DNA of 64,000 nucleotides from Caenorhabditis remanei (lineage: Eukaryota; Nematoda; Chromadorea; Rhabditida; Rhabditidae). Both the position numbers and the translations under genes were made by a program. How positions within the stretch are numbered: the first letter of the stretch is position 1; each line of letters begins with the position of its first letter. This document shows positions 47,861 to 59,744 of the stretch, one piece after another. The DNA lies in the NCBI RefSeq assembly GCF_010183535.1, contig NC_071333.1, positions 10,600,587 through 10,664,586 on the forward strand, read 5' to 3'. The notes under the pieces are model-generated. The model did no database searches. It worked only from the letters and a program-made list of their open reading frames with translations, and was not told where the DNA came from.

Positions 47861-50800
47861 AACGAGAAAAAAAATCTCAATGTGTTTCCTATAACTTTTA
47901 TCCTTCTTACCACAATCTGATTTTTCGACGTAGATATTATATTCACCAGTTATTTATTGTCTCCATTCTTATTTCTCATCTCTTCCTTCTCAAAAATGTC
48001 TCCCAATTGTTTCGGGCCAAAATCAAAAATGTGATGTATTCAATGTGATCTATAGGGAACAAAACTTCTGAAACAATCTCATTCAGATACGATTAGTAGT
48101 GTTTCTTCTGATGTTTGACTATTCAAATAAATGTTTCAATTATTTTGAATTGGTGTTCCCTTGCCCTTTCAGTATAATGAAAAAATTAGATTCGAGTGAA
48201 AAAAGGAGTACAAATTGTCTGCTTTGAAATAGATCTCCGATTGAAATGAAATGTATCGCACTGTTGCTTCCGTGTCTTTTGTTACTGTCCCAATTCATCT
48301 ATTCTTATCATTTGTGACAAGTTCTCGAACTTTTCTTCTCTTTTCAAAATTGATTACTCATTGGGAGTGGCACTTTTCTCTTGTTTCAAAATGAACTATG
48401 CTGCTTCTAAAAAAACCATTCTCTTTATTCATTTTCTGTTTTGATCAGCTCCCACATGTCACTTCCAATTATCTCTCCTTCCTTTTTTGGCGGTTTTCAC
48501 AGAGTTTCAATGACATTGACATCCTTTTCGGAAATTGGGTGGCTTGGCCACCGCCAACACATGAGTATGAAAATTTGCTGTGGTGGTTTCCTTCTTTTAT
48601 TTTTTCGTCATGGGTATCCGAATGAAAATAGCATTTTTCCTATCCAACTACCCTTCTCCCTTCGGGTCGTCACTTTTCTTTGAATAACAGCCGTTGCTAG
48701 TGTCAAATTACGTGTAGAAACACTTTGAAGAGAAAAACAAAGAGAAAACTTTTTTAAAGATGATTCGTTATGCTTTTGCGTTTTTGCTAGCATCAACGGG
48801 CAGTAGTGAGAAGAAAAGAACAACGTTATTTAGGTCTCTCAAACGAAACTGTTTTCAGAGGATAAGAAAAGGCAAAAAAGAAAGAGAAAACGACAATTGA
48901 ATTTGAAAACCTCAAAGTTTTGGGGTAAAGCTAAAAGAAAGATATGCAGACAAAGTTATCTTTGTCGCCTTCCTATGCCAGAAATATTTATTCAAAAAAC
49001 CATCGAACAACAATTTTGTGGTTTTTTAATTTTCACGTCATTCCCTTTCTCAGACGGTTCGGTTTTTCTTTTTCTTCTTGGAGAGAATATCTTCTTGAGA
49101 GAAAAATGTGAAAGAAGAGACAATAATGCGATTATTTTACTAATATGAATGCGAGAAATGTTTTTTTGTTGCTTCCATTCTTTGTTCCGTGTCTGACCTT
49201 CCCAAGTAAAATGCTAATCTAAATCAAGGCCGCACCAGACTACAAATTCCAAACTCAGCTCCACAATGTGAAATTTTCAGTAGTGCAAGGGATTAACTAA
49301 TCGAAAATATACGTGTACAAGGGTTTCAGGTTACAAGAGGGACTATACACTTTTTCGTAGTTGTACAGACCGGAATCATTTTGGGAAAGTTTGATGATTT
49401 TATTACTTTGTTATCATAACCTATGAGAACGCACAAGAACTTGTTTTTCTTTTTTTGTATGACCGGAAAAAAAGATGATACTACAGCCATTTGAGACGAT
49501 GTATTCTCTTTCATTTCTTTCATTCCTCATTCTTTGGGAACGCTGATTCTTTCCGATCCATTGAGATCCTTGTCTTTCATTTTTTGTGTTTATTTGCTTA
49601 TCAACTTACCTTGTCGCGCACTTGACGGTATCCATATCACAAACAGTACATCAGTCTTCCCCTCATTACAATGTCTGGCTTTTATTCTCTTCTATGAAGA
49701 ACACAGTGTTGACTTCTTCTCCTATCTAAACATTGTTCATTTTGTTTATACTTCAATTCGACATCAAAAAATCAAGACGGAAAAGAAAAATGACTTTGTG
49801 ATTCTTCAACTTTTCAAATTGAGAAGACTCATAAAATCACTCGACTGTGTTATGTGGGTAAACATTTTGAATAATATCACCACCACTTACTGATAACACT
49901 AACAAAAATTGTCTGAAAATAAGCCAAGATAGAGCTTCCTATACATTTTTTCTACAATTGTTTCAATGTGGGCGGGCATGTGATGTGATAAAAAAGAGCC
50001 CACGTGGGTTGAAACTTAAATTGATGAAAAAAGAAAAGGACATTGCTCTATAAAACGCCCAGTTTAATCTCCCATCTGTGTTGTTTTTTTTCTCTTTAAA
50101 TTTTGTGGCATTTTGTACTTTTTCCACTCTTCAAAGAAATGCTCCTCTTGAGAGAAATGTATTGAAATTCAAGAAAGATGAGCATTATGAAGTGTGAGTC
50201 CGAAGCGTGGGCTTTGCAAATTATTTCTTAACGTTGCTGCTGTTCTGCTCCTAGAGATGGCCTTTTTTCTTTTTTTTTTCTTCCGCTCTCAATTTATTTC
50301 ATATCGACAGCTGTTAGTCATACTTCCAAAAAATTATGAAGTATCGTCGTTTGGTAGGGCGCCGACGCCTACTCATCACTTGTCACTGAGGGGACAGAGG
50401 TGTGTTTGACAACAGGAGGCCCCATTTCTTATCCCTAGTCAATCGGTCGCACCTTAACTTCTATCTCTTCAGTTTTTCATTTTCTGAACAACACATTTTT
50501 TGATGAATCGTGTTTGTTCCTGAGCTCTGTTTCTTGTGCTTTGTTGTTTCTGTCGGTATTTATTGCAGGTGAGAATATTTATAATCGAAATTTTTTTGTG
50601 ACGATTTCCAGGTGTTACAAATATTGGCTTCTAGTCTTGAAATAAGGAAGTAACATGGGAACATTGCTATTTCTATCTGACAATTAACTCAAAAAGTAGC
50701 AAGTGTAGCTATTGTGACCAAAAATCAGAGTCGTTTTACAAAGCAATGTACTTTCATAATCCTCACCATTGAATATGAGAGATAGGGTTGTGACAATACA

Positions 50801-52383
50801 ATATTAGTTAGCTATTCAACTATTTATTTTAGCTACATACATCAAACCACGCACAATAAAAACATTCTGGTTCAGAATCAAACAGTTATTATCTAACGTA
50901 AAGAAATTAAAAGTTCATCTTCTTATAATTGCAAAAAACGAAACGTTCGTTGCCTTTCTAATTGCCATTTCCTGATAGAGCACTAATTATTGAGTCAGAA
51001 TAGAGAATTGAAATGCATGACCCAATATAGACATACAACAATTATCGTTTCTTCATTTCCTTTCTCTTTTTCTCCGTTTAACCTTTTTCTTAGTTTTGTG
51101 ATACATTCCTTCAGGTTACCGCAATTTTGTTTCCAATCATAGTTACACAACAAAAAACAAAGATTACGTTGAAATAAATCACATTAAAGTGTCACAAACT
51201 TTATATTAAATTTTTCTCTTATTCCCACCGTACTTCTTTCTAGATTGACTCCCAAAAAGCAAGGTCGGTGCACCCCCAATTTTTTTTCAATCTACCCCTG
51301 TCTGACTTGTCACTTCAACTTAATGTCATATTCCATTTTTTCATCGACCAACAAAGCCTATCATTATCTTCTCACTCAAAAATAGTAGCGAATGTTGCAA
51401 TGCCACAAAGCGGACTGTCACGAAATGGAAACTTACGTTATTGAAAAGGTCGTCAAATTATTTTGCGAAGTGACAGTACTTTACTTTTTGAAAGGGGCGG
51501 AGTCAGACCCGCCCCTTCCAATTTTAAATGCATCTTTTGAACTATACTGCGCAATAAATAAACAAAATCGTCTAACCTGATTTTTTTTGGTGTCTCGGAT
51601 TTTTATTCTATCAAATAGAAAAACGATTTCGATCATCGGAAACAAGTTTAGTGAAATATTCATACTTTCATATTGAGTGTCACAAAAAAAAAGACAACTC
51701 GTTGAAGTTCAAAAACGATCTATTCAACTTGTCAATCATTACTCAAGGTTCTCATCGAGATCGTTTTTCTCTGATTTTTGTTTCCTTGTCTCTTCGAAAA
51801 GGGTATCCCTTATTTCTCCCTTTTTCTCATCACGTTTCTTTCTTCTACCGCTGATGTCTGAAGATATTGCAGTAATTTGTGTGTCATTTTGATTTTGTCA
51901 AAAAAACCGTTTCAAGTCATATAAAATGCCGCCAGACACACGGATTAACAAAGAAGTTGTGAGAAGTTGATCGTTGTGTTTTCATGTTTCAGTTTCCCTA
52001 CTTTCCTCCTTACATTCTCATTTCATTCTTGCATGCTGATCTGGCACAATCCTCATTATTTTTTGTTGTGCTGCGGTGCCCGCCTCCTCCCAAAAATACG
52101 CTATTTTATGTGGCAAAAAGAAACATCTTGAGTCTACAACAGACAACTCTAATGAGGAATTTTTGCGTGCAACAACATAACATCTTCTCTTTTCTCTTTG
52201 TTACTTTTCATTTTATTTTCAAACAACCAACCACCAAAAAAGTAGATATGAATATTAACATTGCTGTATTATTTATGTATTCTGTTCGTTTGCATGTCTG
52301 AAATTTCTTTCATGTAACTCCCTTTTCGTTGTTCTTCTGTTCCGTTTATCATATTTCAGAAGTGTGACTTATTCTATTTTCAG
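47861..52383. other. Upstream region of glt-1, no confident gene
   Basis: About 4.5 kb of T-rich DNA. Open frames such as 49534-49893 have no domain or splice support. Notable items are a GCAG/GTGAGA donor at 50568/50569, possibly closing a noncoding glt-1 5' exon, and a GC-box hairpin at 51492-51517. Confidence 0.5.
51492..51517. repeat. GC-box inverted repeat upstream of glt-1
   Basis: A perfect 9-bp stem (AAGGGGCGG and CCGCCCCTT) flanks an 8-nt spacer. Each arm holds a GGGGCGG Sp/KLF-type box, giving two sites in head-to-head arrangement about 870 bp before the glt-1 start codon, in otherwise AT-rich DNA. It is a candidate paired binding site or cruciform. Confidence 0.5.
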
Positions 52384-54144
52384 ATGGTCTCTTGGTTAAG
52401 AAAGAACTTACTCCTGGTGATGACGGTGGGGTCCGTCGTTCTGGGGGCTTTGCTTGGTTTTTTGCTCCGCGGATTGCAACTTTCGCCTCAGGTTGGTTAT
52501 TCGGGATTACTCTAGATAGCCCGTATTTCTCCATTCCAGAACATCATGTACATTAGTTTCCCCGGAGAACTACTCATGCATATGCTTAAAATGATGATTC
52601 TCCCACTTATCATGAGTTCTCTCATTTCTGGTCTCGCACAATTGGATGCTCGTCAATCGGGAAAACTTGGATCTCTGGCCGTTACTTATTACATGTTGAC
52701 TACTGTTGTGGCTGTTATCGTAAGTTTAATTAGATATTTCAGGTGTCTGACATTCAGGGGGCTATTTTCAGACTGGTATCTTTTTGGTGTTAGTCATTCA
52801 TCCCGGAGACCCAACCATCAAAAAAGAAATTGGAACTGGTACTGAAGGAAAAACTGTCAGCACTGTCGATACTCTTCTTGATCTTCTCAGAAACATGTTC
52901 CCAGAAAATGTCGTTCAAGCCACCTTCCAACAAGTTCAAACCAAGTATATCAAAGTTCGGCCTAAAGTAGTGAAAAATAATGACTCGGCGACGTTAGCAG
53001 CGTTGAATAACGGAAGTCTTGATTATGTCAAGGCTTCCGTTGAGTACACCTCAGGAATGAATGTTCTTGGAGTCATCGTTTTCTGCATTGCAATCGGAAT
53101 CAGTCTTTCTCAACTTGGACCGGAGGCTCATGTTATGGTTCAATTCTTTGTCATTATGGATAAAGTTATTATGAAGTTGGTGATGACCGTCATGTGGTAT
53201 TCTCCATTCGGAATTCTCTGTTTAATCATGGGAAAGATTCTCGAGATCCATGACTTGGCAGATACCGCTAGAATGTTGGCTATGTACATGGTTACAGTTC
53301 TCTCTGGACTTGCAATTCACTCATTGATCTCTCTCCCACTCATTTTCTTTGTCACCACCAAGAAGAATCCATATACTTTCATGAGAGGACTCTTCCAAGC
53401 TTGGATTACTGCACTCGGAACTGCTTCCAGGTCAATATTTTTGAAGTGACCTAAAAATAATAAATTGTTTTCAGCTCTGCCACTCTCCCAATCACTTTCA
53501 ATTGTCTTGAACAAAATCTGGGTGTTGATCGTCGTGTCACTCGTTTCGTCCTTCCTGTCGGAGCTACAATCAACATGGATGGAACTGCACTTTACGAAGC
53601 TGTCGCTGCTATTTTCATTGCTCAAATCAACGGAGTTCATCTTTCTTTCGGACAAGTTGTCACTGTCAGGTGAGTGGCAGGGAAATAAAAATTCAGTTAA
53701 ATCACAACCAATTGCAGTTTGACCGCTACTTTGGCTTCCATTGGAGCTGCCTCTGTCCCATCTGCCGGTCTTGTCACTATGCTTTTGGTCCTCACCGCCG
53801 TCGGTCTTCCAGTCAAGGACGTTTCTCTTATTGTTGCTGTCGATTGGCTTCTGTAAGGACTATCAGCTAGAATAAAGTACACCAACAGAATTATTTCAGT
53901 GACAGAATCAGAACTTCCATCAACGTTCTCGGAGATGCTATGGGAGCTGGAATTGTTTACCATTACTCGAAGGCTGATCTCGATGCTCATGACCGTCTTG
54001 CTGCTACCACCAGATCCCACTCTATTGGTATAAATCTTTGTAATTTCAAAATAGAAATTCTAATTTTCAGCAATGAATGACGAAAAGAGACCATTGGCAG
54101 TCTACAGCAGCCTCCCAACTGACGACGACAAACTCACTCATTGA
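52384..54144 (+). CDS. glt-1: Excitatory amino-acid (glutamate) transporter GLT-1 (492 aa)
   Basis: Seven exons (52384-52491, 52540-52719, 52772-53430, 53475-53669, 53718-53852, 53900-54027, 54071-54144) join in phase. The ATG directly follows a TATTTTCAG acceptor, so trans-splicing to the first codon is likely. The sequence is a full SLC1/EAAT family member: multiple hydrophobic helices, the serine-rich re-entrant loop motif (ASSSATLP, about 313-320) split by the exon 3/4 junction, [10 protein letters not shown] (about 348) and the [12 protein letters not shown] loop of HP2. These transporters couple glutamate uptake to Na+ and K+ gradients and clear synaptic glutamate. The large extracellular TM3-TM4-type loop carries an N-linked site (NNGS). 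The short tail ends TDDDKLTH. Match to the C. elegans protein as I recall it is nearly complete. Confidence 0.96.
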
Positions 54145-55057
54145 TACTAAATTGTCGACAATCAATTTTGAAAACCTTCATTCTTCTCATTTTCATTACA
54201 ATTTATCCGCTGTTTTTTTTTTACTGTATTAGCTTTTTCTTGCTCTTCTCTGATTGTATTTTACAATAACTTTCCTCGGTTTCATCACCCGACGCTTTTC
54301 TCCGCTCCCCACGTTTATTTGTGCAAATTACCCCGATGACCTGCTTCTAGAATTACCTTCCCGATGAGCTTTGACTACAATTAGAATGTTTCTTTCCGAT
54401 TGAGTCCATTTTCAATTCTTTTCAATATACATATAAACCCGTTGCGTTATTCGCCTAATAACTCGGTGTGCCAAGGGGGAAGACCGAGAGAGAATCGTAA
54501 GGCATGTCAGGCCATAAAAGCCTTGTCCTCACCTTCTTATCATTTGCTTCGCAATGTGTTCACAGAGGCTGGTAGGTAAGTATTTTCTTCTTTAGAAATC
54601 AGGAATCCCAAGCGGAAAAAATGGGGAATAATCCAATAGAAATACAAGATAAGAATTATAATTTTTGAAGTGTTGGTTCAAAAATAATATGAGAACTGTT
54701 ATGCGGAACAAATTTTTTGTATTTTCAGAGTGTGACTTGTACATTGTACTTTAGGGAGAGCTGAAGAAGCTTGATAAAAACAATACTTTTTTTATATACC
54801 TTGAAGTATTGCAAATAAGTTTTTGAATCGATGACAAGTTTACTATTGATTCCGAAAAATACAAGCGAAAATTTCATTGTAACTGCAGAAAATGTGTCAT
54901 TAAATGTCCTTATACTTTCTTTTATGAATGAAAATTAGATTTTCTACCAATTCAAAAATCCACCAATTAGTATTTCTACACAATCATGTTTTCTGATCTA
55001 CTTCCTGAATTGTATTTGATGTGTGAGTCGGGTGTTTGCGCGCTTTGAAAATCTAAC
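54145..55057. other. glt-1 3' region
   Basis: Contains the probable glt-1 3' UTR and spacer before the next gene. No coding feature or RNA gene is recognised. Confidence 0.5.
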
Positions 55058-55519
55058 ATGAAATCAGTGTTATTTCTCGTTTTTTATTTGCATTTGACTA
55101 CTTTTATTACTTGCCAAGATGTTAAAGAGGGAGGTGTATACACGTCAGACTGTTTCATTTTTATCAAAAACGAGAACCTATTAACAATTGAATAACTTTT
55201 TATCAGTCAAAACGTGGAAGATTATACAGTTCTTCAACGTTTAACCCGTTTTGCGACAGACGGAAAAATCATCTTACTCGAAAAGTCGGTAAAAGAAAAA
55301 TTGGATTATATGATAACATTTTCAGTAAAACATCTAAATTTAAAAACTGAGACAGGGACTAAAATCACGTTGGAATTTCAAAGATACTTCCAAATAAAAA
55401 TGTTCCCTTCTCAATTATCATATAATCATATCATCACCTTTTTGAATTGCCTAATCGATTTAAAACTACTGATAATGCCAACGACATGTCACCGTTTTCC
55501 AACAGTGCACAATGATTAA
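55058..55519 (+). CDS. Probable small secreted protein (model up to 132 aa, 3' end uncertain)
   Basis: ATG at 55058 opens a strong signal peptide (MKSVLFLVFYLHLTTFITC), which would be cleaved before QDVKEGG. A GTCAGA donor after 55143 and a TTTTTATCAG acceptor at 55206 define a 63-bp intron. The second exon continues in phase with a polar segment containing NVEDYTVLQRLTRFATDGK. The open frame runs to 55519, but an AATAAA at about 55395 and a possible 37-41-bp second intron ending at 55325 would give an earlier stop near 55350. No family recognised. It shares strand and vicinity with the mucin-like gene 140 bp downstream. Confidence 0.45.
55468..55475 (+). promoter_or_regulatory. GATA-type site (ACTGATAA) before the mucin-like gene
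   Basis: ACTGATAA matches the extended GATA motif common in promoters of intestine-expressed Caenorhabditis genes and lies about 190 bp before the ATG at 55660. One short motif is weak evidence; it would suit a gut-lumen mucin. Confidence 0.3.
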
Positions 55520-55659
55520 ATTGGGGTGTAACCGTTGTGTGGAAATATGAAACATAAACGATGCAATAGATATGACTAAGTGAATAGAACGAGAAACAGA
55601 GAGGGAGGGTCTTGTCTTGATTAACTGAATCGTGCTCCACTCTTTGCTCCTCCAACCGG

Positions 55660-58600
55660 ATGTATCACACCGTTCTTTTAGCCTTACTACTGGCGTTCTG
55701 CGCAACCGCCAATGCGGTCGACAGTGAAGGAACCAACTTCGTATTTGGATTCGTCAGAAATGCAAATTCGGACATCACTAATCAAGTTCTCTCTATAACA
55801 GGTACGATGGTTTTAGCAGTACAAAATTTCATTGATTTTCATTTCAGTTCTGAATCAAAATGCTCAGGATTGCTCATTCACGTTGACTTTCCGACCGGAC
55901 TACCACAAAACAACGCCGCCACAAAATATGACACAATCGGTTGCTTCAATGAAAGCTCAAGATGTAAATAATATTTGAAACTTGAAAAATTCCAACAAAA
56001 AAGTTACAGTTCCCCGTTCCCAGTTGGTATGGTTGGGACTATGCCGGACAGAATGTTCAAAATGATGTATTCTTGACTTTGATTGGATATTCGACATGTC
56101 CAGTTACCGTCTTGGCTAACAATTTTGATAATGTCACAGGACAAGGAGATACTTACATGGGTGAGAACATGCTTTTTAGAAAACAGGATCTTCTTGATGT
56201 CCTACTTATTAGTTATTTTGAAAACTTCAAAATTGAGAAAAATACAGCAAGAAGTGCTAGTTATTCAACCCCATCTAGCATTTTTTTTCAAATATTCCAC
56301 ATTTTCCAGTTCTGCCTACCAGATGGGGCTCAAAGAGTTTCACTTTCTCTCTCCCACCAGCTGTCATCTCTACCCAACAGCATTATGAACAGCTTTACGT
56401 GCTTCCAACTACTGATGTAACTAATACAACATATTCATAACATTAACCACAGCAAATATTATAGGGAGCTACTCAAGTCCGCGTTGCTGAGATTGGAAAC
56501 ACTCAGTCGGAATTCACTTTCAATGTCACTTATGGAAATGCTCCAGCCGTTTACATTGGAACCCGCACTCCAGACAAACGTCCAAGAACTTATCATATCA
56601 CTTCCGATAAAGATGTTCTTGTAAGATTCCGAAGAACTTTATTTACTTGTGTTAAAAATAATTTCAATAGTAACAACATTTCTAGATAATTATTATATGT
56701 TATTTCAAGATATCAACACCAATATACATTTTATTATTACAGATTGTTGCTGGTGTTACATGTGCTGGAGCTGATGTCAATTCATGCGATCATGTGGCCT
56801 ATATGCCTCATCCACCACCAGCAAGCGGTAAGATTTGCAAACGGATTCTTTTTGTTACCAAGAATTGAGATAATCTAGGATTTTACCTTTGTCTGAATAC
56901 AAATGAAAATATGAAAAAAGAGCAATGTGATTAATTAAGATTGCTATGCATACGACTACTACGACGATGATCATATGAGTTATCTTCCAACAACTGCTCA
57001 GTATTTTGCGGATATTCCAGGATCTTGTACGGTCGGACAGAATGTGGGAAAACTACCACAAATGCTCGGAAAGTAAAAAATTATTTTTAGATCACAGCCA
57101 CGTTGAACGACGGTTCTTGGCAGACAATCACAATCATACCGAAGATGGAATCACCTCTCTGGACAATTCAAACTACAAATGCTGCGCAGTTGGGAGTTGC
57201 TTTCCATAATGGGTGAGCAGTTTCTAAAGCAAAATCTACTTTGGAAGAAGAGGAGGCTTTGTGTAAATAAGATAGAAAGCTTTAGTGGTTGATATATGTT
57301 CAAACTACGTTCATTTTGATTCATACGAAAATGAGATAATGCGATGCAAAATTCAAAACACGCATTACATCATGAATATAAACTTTATTCTTTTCAGAGG
57401 ATCAAACATCCATATTGCAAGATACTATGATGGTTCGAAATTCAGCAGCATGGGAGGATATATTGCAACATCCCCGTCAGTGACTCAGTATCATGCCGAT
57501 AGCACTGCTTTCTACACCAAAAACGCCAATGATTCAGTGGAGATTTACTGCACAGTTCTTTCTTGTGCATCGATTTCAATTGATGGAGTGCAAATCAAGA
57601 TCACTGACACACAAGTTGTTCAAAGTGTTGATGGTGTTTCTTATTACATGTTTGTAATCACACTCGCCAATTCTGGATTCCATCAAATCAATCTGAAACA
57701 GCAGGGGCAATACTCATTCTTTGTTTATGGAAAGAATAAACAGTATTCCTATGGATATGAAGGAGGAGCCAACAGTGAGCATTCTTCTGAATTGATTCTG
57801 AAATTTATGTGCCCTTTTCAGAGCCAACATTTGTTCTTGCTCCTGCAACCACCACAACTAAAGGACCAACCACACCCACTGTTTCCACATTGTCTACTTT
57901 AACACCACCATCAACTGTTACCACTCAGGTTTGTACTTAAACCCGGGAAAATACGATAATCAAATTTATAGACACCTCCAACAACTGCATCACCACCTGC
58001 AACTCAATCCACTGCTTCCCCAACTACCCCTGGCACAAGTAAGCAAACCACCGTAACAGTTCCTGCTCAAACCACTCCCACCGTCCCAATTATTACAATT
58101 TCCACCACTCAAGCTCCGCCAGCTTCCGTAACTACGGCTGCTATTACCACCTCAACCCTTCCTCCGCAATCATCAGCATCTACTTTAACTCCATCTCCCA
58201 CTCCATCCCATGCGCCCGGTACCCAATCTACAGCTACAACTGCTACTCAATCAGTGGTAACCACCACTAACACCCCGCCTGTAGTAACCACCTCTTCAGT
58301 TCAGCCTGTAGTAACTACTTCCACTCTCCCGCCTTTAATAACTACTGCTACTGCTAAACCAGTTGTTACCACAACTGTAGTAACTCAGCCTTTAGTAACC
58401 ACTAATTCAGTGACTCCCGCTCCTTCTACTGCTACACCAACAACAACAGTTACGGTCCCAACCAATCCTCCAGTTACTAGTTCTTCGGTCACCACGCAGA
58501 CCGTACCAACAGTGACCACGGCAACTCCACCTCAGACACCAGCTCCAACAACTGTAACGACACCAACTACAGCTGCCCCGTCACCAACAACTGTTACTAC

Positions 58601-59161
58601 GGGTACAGTAGTTACAACTCCCACGACCAAAATCCCTATAGTAACCACTCAAACTACTCCCTCCCCAGCCCCGCAAACTTCTTCGCCGACTACGCCGACT
58701 ACTGTAGTTAATCCAGTTACAACTGCTTCACCAAGCACCGGTAAGCTTTCTTTGGGATTTCAGATCATAGCGATGTATGCTTATTTTGTGTTTGCTTTTT
58801 TTTAGCTGGAACCACAGTGACAACCACAGCGCCGCCAGTTACTGTGACCACACCCACAACTGCACCAACAGTTACTACACCAACAACTACCACACCGACC
58901 ACTACAAAACCCACGACTACAGTCAAGACAACTCCAACAACCGTGACAACTCCAACAACCGTGACAACGACTAAACCAACGCAAGCCGCGGTGACAACTC
59001 CGACAACTGCTCCGGTGACCACAACAACGAAGAAAACTACCACAACACTCACAACTACGACATCTACAACTACTACCACAGTTGCAACAACCACCAAGTT
59101 TTCTTCAGTGATTTCCCTGGCCACTCCAGTTGTCATTACTGTTCTCTTTTCTCTTTTTTAA
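55660..59161 (+). CDS. IgGFc-binding-like extracellular protein with Thr-rich mucin stalk and GPI-like tail (863 aa)
   Basis: Twelve exons in phase: 55660-55801, 55848-55963, 56010-56160, 56310-56416, 56465-56620, 56743-56827, 56940-57043, 57091-57212, 57398-57774, 57822-57928, 57972-58740 and 58806-59161. A signal peptide (MYHTVLLALLLAFCATANA) is followed by about 440 residues of beta-rich sequence with paired cysteines, ending in a segment with YSFFVYGKNKQYSYGYEGGA. That Y-x-Y-G-Y-x-G-G pattern and the repeated blocks of the domain resemble the IgGFc-binding N-terminal domain found in many nematode surface proteins. Residues about 465-840 are almost all Thr, Pro, Val and Ala (TTP and VTT repeats), a heavily O-glycosylated stalk. 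The last 18 residues are hydrophobic without a basic stop, fitting a GPI signal. It is probably an apical gut or surface coat protein. Domain name is moderate, mucin and anchor are clear. Confidence 0.82.
57972..59097 (+). repeat. Thr/Pro codon repeat tract (mucin stalk)
   Basis: Nearly 1 kb of coding sequence dominated by ACN and CCN codons encoding TTP, VTT and PTT units, interrupted by one 65-bp intron (58741-58805). Irregular unit length and mixed third bases argue for an old repeat under protein-level selection rather than recent slippage. The antisense strand is open over long stretches only as a by-product. Confidence 0.75.
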
Positions 59162-59744
59162 AACAATTTAATTTATAATACTCATTTTGGATTTCTCTTT
59201 CACTATTTAACACATAACGATAAATCGAAAAATAACCAAACATTGAAAACACTTTTTTTGCTTTATTCGTTTCAATTCATATTCCTTTTTGCTCCCCTCC
59301 GAACAAAACGAATTTTTAGTCAAAGTCACCGGCAAGAAAACAATAAAAACGATGACTTGTTATCAGTTGGACAATGCAATTCTATGCCTCAAACTGTGAT
59401 TCACTTTGAAAAATCATACATGGGAAAGAATCGTCATATTGGAGAGCAGTTTATTATTTAAAACATATTCCGTTGATTAGTAATACTGTAAATAAGTAAG
59501 AAGTAATGGTATAGTTATTTACGTGAGATCATCGAAGAAAAAATACGGGGACGGTTGGAAAATAAGAAAGTGTAAAATGAGAGAACAAAATTATATGACT
59601 CAGTAGATTGATGTGTGCGGGACCAATTTAAGATTATGGTGTTGGTGTTAAATGAAAAGAGTAGGCAAATATAAATTATTAGGCGACAAGCATAACGGGA
59701 TAGTCATAGTAGAAATAGACAAGTAGAAAGATCACATGAGTTAA
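59162..59744. other. Convergent spacer between the mucin-like and SOX genes
   Basis: About 580 bp between two convergent stop codons, presumably both 3' UTRs. The open frame at 59243-59461 (+) has no supporting feature. Confidence 0.5.

Noticed and set aside
49534..49893. 119-codon plus-strand frame upstream of glt-1
   Set aside because: Hydrophobic start is typical of T-rich DNA; no splice, domain or termination support.
58765..59136. 123-codon Val-rich minus-strand frame
   Set aside because: Antisense of the Thr-rich mucin repeat.
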